DNA from: Mycobacterium sp. SMC-4
Lineage (GTDB): Bacteria > Actinomycetota > Actinomycetes > Mycobacteriales > Mycobacteriaceae
Direction of reading: 5' to 3'
Assembly: GCF_025263265.1 (NCBI RefSeq)
Contig: NZ_CP079869.1
Span: forward strand, 3,906,001-3,970,000
Length of the DNA: 64,000 nt
Positions 26,340 through 35,206 of this stretch are shown one piece after another (within the stretch, counting starts at the first letter, position 1; each line of letters begins with the position of its first letter). The translations under genes and the position numbers were made by a program. The notes under the pieces are model-generated. The model made no database searches. It was not told where the DNA came from and was given only the letters and a program-made list of their open reading frames with translations.

Positions 26340-27461
26340 TCAGGGCTCGCGCGGCGGGTCCTTGTAGGCGCGGATGGGATCGGCGGGCGGCGGCGCGAAC
26401 AACGCCCCGCGCAGCCCGCCGCCGAACGTGCGCACCGCGACCAGCAGCCAGGTGATCAGCAGCCCGACGTAGGCGATCGCGGCCGCCACCCGGAACACCG
26501 GCAGCCCGGTGTGCAACGCCAGCTGAGTGGTCCCGGTGACGAACGTGCCGACCGGGAAGGTCAGGCTCCACCAGGTCAACGCGAACGGCATGCCGCGTCG
26601 CAGGGTGCGCACCGTCAGCGACGTTGCCAACGCGATCCACAGCACCGCGAAACCCCACACCGGAACCCCGTAGAGCACGGCGAACACCGCCATGCCGTCG
26701 GCGATCTGCCGGTCCACCGCCAACGGCGCATCGGCAGCCAACAGCCCGGTGACGGTGATGGACTGACCGAGCGGGCCCAGCACGATCCACAGGGTCGGCA
26801 CCCGGGCGCTGCCGGAGGTTCCGTAGTGGGCCAACCGGCTCCACACCATGGTGATGATGATCAACGACGCCACCAGCGACAGCCCGAACATGGCCAGGCA
26901 GCCGTAGAACATGGTCTCGCGGCCGGCCCCTTCGCCCATGTGCGGTATCAGCATGGCCCCGGTGGCGGCCGACACCATGGGTGGCACCACGGGCATCAAC
27001 CAACCCCCGAACGCGGCGTCAGGTTCTACCCGGTACTGGGTGAACATCAGATGCGGGATGCTCATCGCGGTGAACAGACCGCCGGCGGTGCCGGCCACCC
27101 ACAACCCCCAGGCCAGGTCCACTGCGATCCGGGTGCCGATGAGATCGCGTCCCACCAGCAGCGCTCCGGCGGCGACCGTCAGCAGCGCCATCGGGGCGGC
27201 ACCGTAGAAGTGCGCCATCTGCGGGTTTCGCACGTGGCTGCGCGCCACGGTCGGGTTGCGCACCCAGTGCGCGATCATCGCGACGACGAGAACCACCAGC
27301 CACAGAGCCGAGACGGCCCACACCGCCGATGCGAACCCGCGCAGTCCCGGCACGTGCACCGGCAGTGACGCTCCGGCCGTGGCCACGATGCCGGTCCCCA
27401 TCACCGAGGCGAACCAGTTGGGTCCGAGGTAGCCGAGGACCTTCGGCCTTTCTCCGGTCAT
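26340..27461 (-). CDS. TDT-family (TehA/SLAC1-like) membrane exporter
   Basis: A 373-residue protein with about ten membrane helices and the TDT signature near the start (LGPNWFASVMGTGIVATAG). A second conserved region is WWSLTFPVGTFVTGT. The family includes sulfite efflux pumps, C4-dicarboxylate and tellurite-resistance proteins and plant anion channels. ATG 27461 begins MTGERPKVLGYLGPN; the longer frame upstream is cysteine- and arginine-rich and not credible. With sulfur genes elsewhere in the window a sulfite role is conceivable but unsupported. Confidence 0.82.
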   Translation of the reverse strand: MTGERPKVLGYLGPNWFASVMGTGIVATAGASLPVHVPGLRGFASAVWAVSALWLVVLVVAMIAHWVRNPTVARSHVRNPQMAHFYGAAPMALLTVAAGALLVGRDLIGTRIAVDLAWGLWVAGTAGGLFTAMSIPHLMFTQYRVEPDAAFGGWLMPVVPPMVSAATGAMLIPHMGEGAGRETMFYGCLAMFGLSLVASLIIITMVWSRLAHYGTSGSARVPTLWIVLGPLGQSITVTGLLAADAPLAVDRQIADGMAVFAVLYGVPVWGFAVLWIALATSLTVRTLRRGMPFALTWWSLTFPVGTFVTGTTQLALHTGLPVFRVAAAIAYVGLLITWLLVAVRTFGGGLRGALFAPPPADPIRAYKDPPREP

Positions 27462-28176
27462 CCGGCCAGTATCGCCGCCGCGGGACACCCCGGGAGGACA
27501 ATGCCCCGCCAGACGCACCCGGGGGATAACCCCCAGGGAACTGTCCGGAAAACGCTGTGTCGGGAAAGTGCCGAGATCCATAGGTTTAAGACATGTCCGC
27601 CCCATCCAACATCGACGTCGACACCGACACCCACATCGGCACCGACACCGACACCGCCGAGAGCAGCACACCGCGTTCCAGCCTTGCTCCCCCGCTGCGC
27701 ACCCACCCGCTCGGAGTGGTGCCCAGCGCCTCGCTGCTCGTCGGTGGGGTGCTGGGTTCGGTGTGGTTCTGGATACCGCTGACCATCTTCATCATCGGCA
27801 TCTCCTCGATTCCCAGTGTCATCGGATTCGTGCTGTCCGCAGTCGTTTTCGTGTATCTCATCCGGGGCATCGAGCATGTCGAACGAGTCCGCAGCGAGGC
27901 GGTATTCGGGATGGGGCTGGGAGTCCCGCCTCGTCGTCGGTCACCGCACACCGGATTCCAGGGTTGGGCGCACCAGTTGTGGCTCGACGTCAGCAGTTCC
28001 CGGTTCTGGAAAGCCGCCGCACACCACTACCTGCGCATGGCCTATGACATCGCGGTGACCGCGCTGGCGCTGCTGCTGCTGACGTTCGCGTTCCTGGCCC
28101 CTGCCGGGGCCGTCGCGATCGGCAACAGTGACGCCGAGGCCGGGCTGTCGTTCCTGCCCACCCCACTGGCCCTGCT

Positions 28177-28182
28177 GCTAGC
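28177..28182. repeat. Target-site duplication, left copy (GCTAGC)
   Basis: GCTAGC directly precedes the left inverted repeat of the IS481 element. The same six bases follow the right end at 29295-29300. One copy is needed to restore the kinase frame. Confidence 0.93.
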
Positions 28183-29294
28183 TGTACTGCCCAGGCAGGT
28201 TGGTTGAGAAAGTGTGACGACGCGCTATAGCGATCGTTGATCGGCGAAGGTCTCCTGTCGTGGAGTGGAGCTGCTACCACTTCACTTCAACGAACAGGAG
28301 ACCTTCGTGGTCCACGCTAACGCTGTTCTGACTCCGCGCGGGCGCTTGATGCTCGCTCGTCTGATCGTCGACGAGGGCTGGCCGATCGTTCGGGCCGCCG
28401 AGCACTTCCACGTGTCCTGGCCGACGGCCAAACGCTGGGCGGTCCGTTATCTGGAAATGGGTCCGGCGGGCATGGCAGATCGATCCAGCCGGCCCCATCA
28501 CTGCCCCCATCGCACACCTTCGGCAATTGTGCGCAAGATCGTTGAGCTGCGATGGAGACATCGGCTCTCACCGCTGGCGATCGCGTCGCGACTGTCGATG
28601 GCCGCGTCTACCGTGCATGCCGTACTGGTGCGGTGCCGCCTGAACCATCTGTCACACGTCGATATTCGCACCGGCGAGATGATCCGTCGGTACGAACATG
28701 GCCAGCCCGGCGCAATGATTCACGTTGATGTCAAGAAGCTCGGCAACATCCCCTTCGGCGGCGGATGGCGCTTCGTCGGTCGCGCGCAAGGCGGGAAGAA
28801 TCGACGCCTAACCCCGGGCAAGGCTCGCAGCAAGTACCACCACGAGCTGATCGGACATGCATTCGTGCACACCGTGATCGACGATCACTCACGGGTTGCT
28901 TACGCCGAGATTCACGACGATGAAACGGCCACTACAGCCGCCGCGGTATTACGACGCGCCGTGGGGTGGTTCGCCGCTCGCGGAGTCACGGTCAGTCGAG
29001 TGCTCTCCGACAATGGTGGCTGCTACCGCTCCTTCGTCTGGCGCGATACCTGCGCCGAGCTGCAGATCAAACACGTCCGCACTCGGCCCTACCGGCCGCA
29101 GACCAACGGCAAGATCGAGAGATTTCACCGCACGATGGCCAACGAATGGGCGTTTGCCCGCCACTACCGCGACGAACGCACCCGTCGCTCAGCACTGCCA
29201 GGCTGGCTACACACCTACAATCACCATCGGCAACACTCGGCGATCGGCAAGGTCCCACCCATCACCCGATTGATCAACCTGCCTGGGCAGTACA
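28183..29294 (+). mobile_element. IS481-family insertion sequence, 1112 bp
   Basis: The terminal inverted repeat TGTACTGCCCAGGCAGGTTG at the left end matches the reverse complement of the right end exactly over 20 bases. The TGT...ACA termini are typical of IS481. GCTAGC flanks both ends as a 6-bp target duplication. The element carries one transposase gene in the same orientation as the interrupted kinase. Perfect ends and an intact transposase mean the insertion is recent. Confidence 0.95.
28245..28307 (+). promoter_or_regulatory. Hairpin covering the transposase ribosome binding site
   Basis: CGAAGGTCTCCTGT (28245-28258) pairs perfectly with ACAGGAGACCTTCG (28294-28307). The right arm contains the AGGAG box and the first base of the GTG start at 28307. 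A transcript entering from the kinase gene would fold and hide the start, whereas one starting inside the loop would not. This is a known way for insertion sequences to avoid being switched on by outside transcription; here it is inferred from the sequence. Confidence 0.65.
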
Positions 29295-29299
29295 GCTAG
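28307..29299 (+). CDS. IS481-family transposase
   Basis: A 330-residue DDE transposase. The N-terminal helix-turn-helix region (RLMLARLIVDEGWPIVRAAE) is typical, followed by the catalytic core: MIHVDVKKLG (first Asp), VIDDHSRVAYAE and VLSDNGGCYRS (second Asp), and RPYRPQTNGKIERFHRTM (Glu). GTG 28307 with AGGAGA six bases before it begins VVHANAVLTPRGR, the usual family start. The last codon and stop lie partly in host sequence, because TAG falls in the target duplication. The gene appears intact. Confidence 0.93.
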   Translation: MVHANAVLTPRGRLMLARLIVDEGWPIVRAAEHFHVSWPTAKRWAVRYLEMGPAGMADRSSRPHHCPHRTPSAIVRKIVELRWRHRLSPLAIASRLSMAASTVHAVLVRCRLNHLSHVDIRTGEMIRRYEHGQPGAMIHVDVKKLGNIPFGGGWRFVGRAQGGKNRRLTPGKARSKYHHELIGHAFVHTVIDDHSRVAYAEIHDDETATTAAAVLRRAVGWFAARGVTVSRVLSDNGGCYRSFVWRDTCAELQIKHVRTRPYRPQTNGKIERFHRTMANEWAFARHYRDERTRRSALPGWLHTYNHHRQHSAIGKVPPITRLINLPGQYS

Positions 29300-29300
29300 C
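29295..29300. repeat. Target-site duplication, right copy (GCTAGC)
   Basis: This is the second copy of the six-base duplication, directly after the right inverted repeat. It also provides the stop codon TAG of the transposase (29297-29299). Confidence 0.93.
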
Positions 29301-30050
29301 TGTCGTTGCGTTCGCTGCGGCGGTCGCGTTGCTGGTGTTCGGCCCAGCGCTGGACGCCAAGATCGACCGCTGGTTGTTGACCCCGTCGCCGACTGCGGCA
29401 TTGCAGTATCAGGTCAACGCGCTGGCCGATGCCCGCGCCGGAGCTGTCACCTCGGCACAGACCGAGCGCCATCGCATCGAGCGCGACCTGCACGACGGCG
29501 TCCAGCCCCGGCTGGTGTCACTGGCCATGACCATCGGCCTGGCGCGGACCAAACTCGACACCGACCTCCCCGCGGCCAAGGAGCTCATCGCCGAAGCCCA
29601 CGAGGACGCCAAGAGTGCCCTGGTGGAGTTGCGCAACGTGGTCCGCGGAATCGCGCCCACCATCTTGTCCGACCGCGGCTTGGATGCGGCGCTGTCCGCG
29701 GTGGCGCAACGCGCCACCAACGCCGGCATACCGACGACGCTGAGCGTGCACCTGCCGCGCCGCCTTCCCGAGGAGGTCGAGGCCTGCGCCTACTTCGTGG
29801 TCGCCGAGGCCCTGACGAACACCATCCGCCATTCCGGGGCATCCCAGGCGGCGGTCACGGTACGACTCGACGAAGCCTCCGACCGGCTGCACGTCACGGT
29901 GTTCGACGACGGACATGGTGGCGCCCAGATCACCGATGGCGAAGACGCCACGGGCCTGCGCGGACTCGACGAACGGGTACGCGCCGCCCAGGGCACCTTC
30001 TCGGTGTCCAGCCCTGTCACCGGACCCACGATCATCACCGCGGTGCTGCC

Positions 30051-30695
30051 ATGCGCATCGTGATCGCCGAGGACTCGGCGCTGCTGCGCACCGGCATCGA
30101 GCGCATCCTCACCGACGCCGGCCACCAGATGCTCGCCGGCGTCTCCGACGCCACCGACCTGCTGCGGCTGGTCAACGAGCTGCAACCCGACTTGGTCATC
30201 GTCGACGTCCGGATGCCTCCGACGTTCACCGACGAGGGAATCCGCGCGGCGGCTCTGCTGCGCAACCAGAACCCCGAATCACCGGTTCTGGTGCTGTCCC
30301 ACTACGTCGAAGAGCGCTACGCCGCCGATCTGATCGCCGCGGACACCAAGGGATTCGGCTATCTGCTCAAGGATCGCGTGGCCGATGTTCCGGCGTTCCT
30401 CGACGCGGTACACACCGTCGGTTCCGGCGGCACGGTGCTGGACCCGGAAGTGGTGTCACAGATCCTCGTGCGCTCCCGCAGCCGCGCCGCGCTGGACGCG
30501 CTGACCCCCCGCGAGCACGACGTGCTCCAGCTGATGGCCGAGGGCAGAACCAACTCCGCGATCGCCGCCGAACTGCACATGTCGATCGGGTCGGCGGAGA
30601 AGCACATCGCGTCGATCTTCGCCAAGCTCAACCTGGCCCCCGACGACAGCGAGAACAGACGCGTGTTGGCCGTGCTGCGATACCTCGAATCGTGA
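30051..30695 (+). CDS. NarL/LuxR-family response regulator
   Basis: A 214-residue regulator. The receiver domain has the acidic pocket (Glu7, Asp8) and phospho-acceptor Asp52 (VIVDVRMPP), a switch region LVLSHYVEERYA and conserved Lys in YLLKDRV. The C-terminal LuxR-type helix-turn-helix is LTPREHDVLQLMAEGRTNSA, then IAAELHMS. It overlaps the end of the sensor kinase by 13 bases. Since the kinase is broken, the regulator may be unphosphorylated, serviced by another kinase, or driven by small phosphodonors. Confidence 0.92.
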   Translation: MRIVIAEDSALLRTGIERILTDAGHQMLAGVSDATDLLRLVNELQPDLVIVDVRMPPTFTDEGIRAAALLRNQNPESPVLVLSHYVEERYAADLIAADTKGFGYLLKDRVADVPAFLDAVHTVGSGGTVLDPEVVSQILVRSRSRAALDALTPREHDVLQLMAEGRTNSAIAAELHMSIGSAEKHIASIFAKLNLAPDDSENRRVLAVLRYLES

Positions 30696-30714
30696 ACCGT
30701 CGAAAGGACTTTCC

Positions 30715-31599
30715 ATGACGAACGTGATCGCCCCCACCCCGCCGCCGGAGGCCCCGGCCCCACAGCTGTCGTCGGGCGCGCGCACCACGCTGCGTGTCGG
30801 ACTGATCGTCACCGCCTCGGTGCTGCTGGTCGCGGTGCTGGTCACGCTGGCCGGCCTCGCGTTCGGCGTCAGCAGATTCCGGGTGGTCGCCGAGTCTTCC
30901 CCGTTGCCGAACACATTGCGAACACTGGAGATCGACATCGAGTCCGCGCCGGCCGCGGTACGCATCCGATCGGAGCGGTCGATCGACGAGCCGCGGGTCG
31001 ACATGCGAATGATCAACTCGACCGGCGCGGACGCGCGGCCGCTCAGCGTCAGCGCCGACGGCACCAGCGCCCGGGTGAGTGTCGATCCTGAGTCCTCGCA
31101 CCTGCTGCGGCGAGCCAGGGCGGGTGAGATCACCGTCGTCCTGCCTGAAGCGATCGCCCGTCGGCTCAACGTCACCATCCGTCAGCAGATGGGCGTGGTG
31201 TTCGCCGACGCCGACCTCGACCAGTTGACCGCCCGGACCCGGGACGGGGCAGTGGTGCTCAGTGGGTCGGCGCGCAGCATCGACATCGACAGCGAGAACG
31301 GCGAGATCGTCAGCCGCCGACCCATCTCGGTGTCGGAGACCTTCCGCGCCGTCACCGGCACCGGCGACGTCAGCGTCGAGTTCGCGGCGACCGCGGAGAC
31401 GGTCGAGGTCGGCTCGCGGACAGGCGACGTGGTTGTTTCGCTCCCCTCGCCCGGCCCGTATGTCGTCGATGCCACCACCGGCAGCGCCCATGGCAACACG
31501 GTTGTCGGGGTGCCGCAGACCCGCGACCGCGACCAGGCGCTTGCGGTGATCACCGCCCGGTCGGACACCGGCGACGTCGCCGTCAACGACGCGGGTTAG
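30715..31599 (+). CDS. Membrane protein with DUF4097-like beta repeats
   Basis: A 294-residue protein with a proline-rich cytosolic start, one membrane helix (about 29-52) and an extracytoplasmic domain of short repeating beta strands such as GAVVLSGSARSIDIDSENGE and TGDVVVSLPSPGP. This resembles the DUF4097 beta-helix. It lies 19 bases after the response regulator and is probably part of that operon, a common position for DUF4097 envelope-stress partners of two-component systems. Its stop overlaps that of the convergent nitronate monooxygenase gene by four bases. Confidence 0.7.
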   Translation: MTNVIAPTPPPEAPAPQLSSGARTTLRVGLIVTASVLLVAVLVTLAGLAFGVSRFRVVAESSPLPNTLRTLEIDIESAPAAVRIRSERSIDEPRVDMRMINSTGADARPLSVSADGTSARVSVDPESSHLLRRARAGEITVVLPEAIARRLNVTIRQQMGVVFADADLDQLTARTRDGAVVLSGSARSIDIDSENGEIVSRRPISVSETFRAVTGTGDVSVEFAATAETVEVGSRTGDVVVSLPSPGPYVVDATTGSAHGNTVVGVPQTRDRDQALAVITARSDTGDVAVNDAG

Positions 31600-32609
31600 A
31601 GCAACGCTGCCATGATCTCGCGAACCGGTCCGGCCTGAACCTGGGCGAATCCTGTTCCGGCCCAGATGTTGATCGCCTCCGGGTCGTCGGCGCGTACCGC
31701 AGCCGCCCGCAGGGGGCCGGTCAGGTAGTGCACCTCGGGATAGGCCAGCGGCGCATGCCGATCGTAGATGTCGACGAACCGGTTGCGCAGCCCTCGGGCA
31801 TATCGTCCCGAGAACGCCTTGGTGACAGCGGTTTCGGTGAAGTGACCGCCCTGAAGCGCAGCCCGGTGCACCGGGCTGCTACCCGCCTCGTCGCTGCACA
31901 GAAATGCCGTCCCCAGTTGGGCGGCGCACGCGCCGGCGTGCCGGACCTGGTCGATATCCGAGCCCGTCATCAACCCGCCGGCAGCCACGACAGGTAAGCC
32001 GGTCTGGGCGCTCAGCGCCCGAACCAGTTCGACGAGTGGCTGATTCGACGGCTCGGCGATGGCATCGAATGTCCCGCGATGCCCGCCGGCGCCGGGCCCT
32101 TGCGCGGCAAGCGCATCCACACCGCAGTCCGCGGCGCGACGCGCTTCTGCCACCGTCGTTACGGTCGCCACGGTGGCGATCCCGGCCTCGGTCAGCCGGC
32201 GACGCTCCTCGAGCCTGGGCAGACCGAACGTGAACGACACCACCGCGGGCCGGATCTCGAGCAGAGCTTCGAGCTTGGCCGACCAGTCCTCGTCGAAGTG
32301 GCGGGGCACTCCGAGGTCGACGCCGTAGCGTTGCGCCTCGCCGCCCAATCTGGCCGCGTAGGCATCGAGGTCCGCGGGGTTGGCGGTGCTGGGGCCGGGC
32401 ACGAAGAGATTGGCACCGACCGGACCGGAGGTCAGCCCCAGGGTGCTCTGAAGTTGCTGCGCGAACGCCGGCGCCGTCAGGTACCCGGCCGGGACGAACC
32501 CGAGCCCGCCGGCATCGGTGCCGGCGGCAGCCAGCTCCGGGGTCGACGGCCCCCCGGCCATCGGGGCAATGACGATCGGGGCGGCCAGATCGCGGAAGTC
32601 GAACGCCAC
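31596..32609 (-). CDS. Nitronate monooxygenase family protein
   Basis: A 337-residue FMN TIM-barrel protein of the nitronate monooxygenase/2-nitropropane dioxygenase family: PIVIAPMAGGPSTPELAAA at the start, GVDALAAQGPGAGGHRGTFD in the middle and LPVVAAGGLMTGSDIDQVRH with the phosphate-binding Gly residues. It oxidises alkyl nitronates such as propionate-3-nitronate in characterised members. The start is GTG 32609 behind GGGCAG. It stands alone between convergent and same-strand neighbours. Confidence 0.85.
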   Translation of the reverse strand: MAFDFRDLAAPIVIAPMAGGPSTPELAAAGTDAGGLGFVPAGYLTAPAFAQQLQSTLGLTSGPVGANLFVPGPSTANPADLDAYAARLGGEAQRYGVDLGVPRHFDEDWSAKLEALLEIRPAVVSFTFGLPRLEERRRLTEAGIATVATVTTVAEARRAADCGVDALAAQGPGAGGHRGTFDAIAEPSNQPLVELVRALSAQTGLPVVAAGGLMTGSDIDQVRHAGACAAQLGTAFLCSDEAGSSPVHRAALQGGHFTETAVTKAFSGRYARGLRNRFVDIYDRHAPLAYPEVHYLTGPLRAAAVRADDPEAINIWAGTGFAQVQAGPVREIMAALL

Positions 32610-32658
32610 CTGCCCTTGGTACCACGACCGTGCCCGGCCCGGCGCGCAGAGCCGGCCC

Positions 32659-33126
32659 TCAGTGTCCGCGGGCCTGCTGCTGGTGGCGATAGTCGTCGGC
32701 CAGCGCGCCCACGTGCCCGGGCAGCTCCCCGGTGGCCACGTCAGCCAGGCTGGTTTCTTCCAGCACCGAGCGCATGCTGGCCCGCAGTGCCCGCCAGACG
32801 TCGGTCAACGCCGCGGTAGGACCGGAATAGGGCAGATCACCCAGCCCGATGTCACGCACGCTGGCCAGCGGACCGTCGATGCAGCGCAGCACATCGGCCA
32901 GACTGATGTCGGCGGCGGGCCGGGCCAGCTCGTAGCCGCCGTCGCGGCCGCGATGACTGCGCACCAACCGGTCGGTGCGCAGGTCCGACAGGATGTCGAC
33001 GAGGAACTGCGCCGGGATGCCTTGAGCTTTTGCCAGATCGTCGGTCTTCACCAGAGTGCCGTGCTCGACCGTCGCGAGCTGGACCATCGCCCGCACGGCA
33101 TACTCCGCCTTGGCCGACATCCGCAT
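32659..33126 (-). CDS. Rrf2-family transcriptional regulator
   Basis: A 155-residue winged-helix regulator: [20 protein letters not shown], the recognition region [20 protein letters not shown] and the wing [13 protein letters not shown]. Only one Cys (about 82) is present in the region where IscR/NsrR-type members carry three, so an iron-sulfur cluster is unlikely. That matches CymR-type members, which control sulfur metabolism. From memory, M. tuberculosis has an Rrf2 gene (Rv1287) beside cysDN, so this protein is a candidate regulator of the cys operon 5.5 kb away. Confidence 0.85.
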   Translation of the reverse strand: MRMSAKAEYAVRAMVQLATVEHGTLVKTDDLAKAQGIPAQFLVDILSDLRTDRLVRSHRGRDGGYELARPAADISLADVLRCIDGPLASVRDIGLGDLPYSGPTAALTDVWRALRASMRSVLEETSLADVATGELPGHVGALADDYRHQQQARGH

Positions 33127-33170
33127 CGCATCAGGCTAGCCAACAGCGCCCGGCAGATGCCGCTACGGCC

Positions 33171-33779
33171 TCAGGACGCCCCGGACAGGTCGGTGCAGTC
33201 CAGCCAGCGCCCGTCCTCGCGGGCGAACGGTGTGGTGTCGGTCCGGGTGTCGGGCGGCGCCTGACCCAGCTTGCGGGTGGTCGTGACGTCGGCCGTGGCG
33301 GTGTCGCCGGTGATCGTGATGTTCTCGATCCGGTCGACGGTCAGATCGGCCGACTGCCGGATCAGATCGAGCATGCCCGCTTTGTAGGCCGGCTCGTCGT
33401 AGTCCACCAGCGCCTGGGCGACCCGGTCCAACGTCTCTTGGGGCGCTCCGGGGCCGAACTGCGTGGTCAGGCCTTCAGTCACCTGCGGAAGGGTCAGTGC
33501 GGTGAGTTGCTCACGGGTGCCGAAGGCCTCCATCGGCGGTACCAGGTACCCACCGGGGTCGCTGGCCTGCTCACGATGCGCGGCGCAGGTCAGATCGGCC
33601 AGCGCGGCCCAGTCGCCGTCGGCGAAGGCTTGCGTCTGGGAATGGATGAGATCCCGGATCTGCTGTTCGTCGCCACTCACCGGGGCAAGTGAAGCGTCCC
33701 TAGGGGCGATCCCACCCTCGGACCCACACCCGGAAAGAGCCAGCGCCGCCACCGCAGCGGCGATCGCCATGCGGACCAT
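33171..33779 (-). CDS. Putative lipoprotein with NTF2-like domain
   Basis: A 202-residue precursor. The signal peptide ends in the lipobox ALSGC (about Cys18). The mature part looks like a small alpha/beta cone: EQQIRDLIHSQTQAFADGDW at the start, then strands VDRIENITITGDTATADVTT and PFAREDGRWLDC. ATG 33779 has GGGAGG eight bases upstream and is preferred over the longer frame. Many mycobacterial lipoproteins of this type have no assigned function. It diverges from the iron-box promoter of the acyltransferase. Confidence 0.7.
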   Translation of the reverse strand: MVRMAIAAAVAALALSGCGSEGGIAPRDASLAPVSGDEQQIRDLIHSQTQAFADGDWAALADLTCAAHREQASDPGGYLVPPMEAFGTREQLTALTLPQVTEGLTTQFGPGAPQETLDRVAQALVDYDEPAYKAGMLDLIRQSADLTVDRIENITITGDTATADVTTTRKLGQAPPDTRTDTTPFAREDGRWLDCTDLSGAS

Positions 33780-33865
33780 TGGTGCCTCCCTGTGCGCGGC
33801 TACCCCAGCGACTCTAGACCCATCTCGCGCCGCCGCTTGAGGTCGCACAGGGAAGGCGGGCTAAT

Positions 33866-33884
33866 TGAGGTTAGCCTAACCTCA
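33866..33884. promoter_or_regulatory. IdeR/DtxR-type iron box
   Basis: TGAGGTTAGCCTAACCTCA is a perfect 19-bp palindrome. It matches 17 of 19 positions of the DtxR/IdeR consensus TTAGGTTAGSCTAACCTAA as I recall it. It lies 61 bases before the acyltransferase start (33945) and 87 bases before the divergent lipoprotein start. IdeR with Fe(II) normally represses from such sites, so the downstream genes should be induced on iron limitation. Confidence 0.85.
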
Positions 33885-33944
33885 TGCTACTTTCCTCGGC
33901 GGAGCTGCACAGGTAGCTCACAGGGAGAGCGAAAGCAGGAATGA

Positions 33945-35183
33945 GTGGCGGTTGCAGTCGGTGCCGCCCACGAAGAGCAACGCGGCTCGGCACGGGGATA
34001 CCGACGCGCCGACATTCAGGGCCTGCGCGCCGTCGCGGTGCTGGTGGTGATCTTCGATCACGTTGGCCTGCCGGGCTTCCCAGGTGGTTTCGTCGGCGTC
34101 GACGTCTTCTTCGTGATCTCCGGCTACGTGATCACCCAGATGCTGCTGCAGAAATCCACCGAGTCGGGCCGTGGCTGGTTCCTCGAGTTCTATGCCCACC
34201 GCGCGCGACGGATCGTCCCCGCTGCGACCTTGGTCATCATTCTCACCGTTCTCGCAACGTTCGAGCTCACCAATTTCCTGCGGGGGGCACGGGTACTGCC
34301 GGACGCGACGGCCGCATCGATGTTCCTCGCCAATTTCCACTTCATCGCGACCGGCACCGACTATGCCCAGCTCGGTGGTGATCCCTCTCCCCTGCAACAC
34401 TTTTGGTCACTGGCAGTGGAGGAGCAGTTCTACCTGGCGTGGCCTCTGCTGACGATCCTGGCGATCACCGCCGCGGCCCGCACCCGCCGGGCCACACTGC
34501 GACAGGTCCTGTTCGGGCTTCTGGTGGCGATTGTGGCGGCCAGCTACGCCTATTCGATCGTGGTGACCCCGGCCAACGCCGTCGAGGCATTCTTCTCGCC
34601 ATTGGCGCGTGCCTGGGAGTTGGCGATCGGCTGTCTGATCGCCGTGGCCCAACCACGGTTGGCCACCAGGATGTGGGACAGACCGGTCACCGCCACCGCC
34701 CTGGGCTGCTCGGGTCTTGCGGCGATCACCTGGTCGGTCGTCTGTCTCGATCACACCAGCCGTTTCCCGGGTTGGGTCGCGGCGGTCCCTGTGCTCGGTG
34801 CCGCGGCGCTTCTGATCGCCGGGATGTGCGCACGTCGCACGGTTGCGGCTGAGGTGCTGGGCGGGCGTGCCTTCGTCTACCTCGGCGATATCTCGTACTC
34901 GCTCTACCTGGTGCACTGGCCCGTCTTTGCCCTCACTGCCGCCCGCATCGGCGATGAATTCAGCTGGCCGACAGGACTGGTACTCATTGCAGCGACCTTC
35001 GCCGCAGCTACGGTGATGTACCACGCATTCGAGAATCCCATCCGTCGATCACGAAGACTGGCGGCGCGCCCCTGGTGGAGCCTGGTCATCATTCCGGTGA
35101 GTGTCGCCGCGGTTTTCGCAGTCGCAGCGTTCGAGCGATATCGATGGGCCTTACCCGTTCCCCTTGTCCAGCAATTGTTTTGA
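33945..35183 (+). CDS. Membrane O-acyltransferase (OafA/YrhL type), membrane half
   Basis: A 412-residue acyltransferase-3 protein with about ten membrane helices. Diagnostic motifs are DIQGLRAVAVLVVIFDHVG with the catalytic His, GFVGVDVFFVISGYVIT, YAHRARRIVPA and FWSLAVEEQFYLAWPLL, then GDISYSLYLVHWPVF. It moves acyl groups, usually acetyl, across the membrane onto exported sugars or lipids. Full-length OafA proteins carry a C-terminal SGNH domain; here that part is a separate gene 23 bases downstream. GTG 33945 follows AGGA by four bases. The iron box upstream suggests IdeR control. Confidence 0.88.
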   Translation: MAVAVGAAHEEQRGSARGYRRADIQGLRAVAVLVVIFDHVGLPGFPGGFVGVDVFFVISGYVITQMLLQKSTESGRGWFLEFYAHRARRIVPAATLVIILTVLATFELTNFLRGARVLPDATAASMFLANFHFIATGTDYAQLGGDPSPLQHFWSLAVEEQFYLAWPLLTILAITAAARTRRATLRQVLFGLLVAIVAASYAYSIVVTPANAVEAFFSPLARAWELAIGCLIAVAQPRLATRMWDRPVTATALGCSGLAAITWSVVCLDHTSRFPGWVAAVPVLGAAALLIAGMCARRTVAAEVLGGRAFVYLGDISYSLYLVHWPVFALTAARIGDEFSWPTGLVLIAATFAAATVMYHAFENPIRRSRRLAARPWWSLVIIPVSVAAVFAVAAFERYRWALPVPLVQQLF

Positions 35184-35206
35184 GTGCTCTGCGAAAGGAT
35201 TATTGA

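Larger units (their letters stand above)
27593..30063 (+). pseudogene. NarL-type sensor histidine kinase split by an IS481 element
   Basis: The 5' part (27593-28182) encodes an N-terminal linker and the actinobacterial putative-sensor domain with four hydrophobic helices (FWIPLTIFIIGISSIPSVIG and onward). It runs into the element and stops at 28207. The 3' part (29295-30063) encodes the dimerisation box ERHRIERDLHDGVQPR with the phospho-His and the HATPase end (VVAEALTNTIRHSG, DDGHGG, GLRGLDERV). Removing the element and one copy of its 6-bp duplication restores one frame, LALLLAVVAFAAAVALL. The cognate regulator gene follows and overlaps the kinase end by 13 bases. Confidence 0.93.

Noticed and set aside
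28966..30063. Open frame joining IS481 sequence to the kinase C-terminus
   Set aside because: Its first 110 codons are an out-of-frame reading of the transposase. Only the part after 29295 is real kinase sequence, and it belongs to the interrupted gene.
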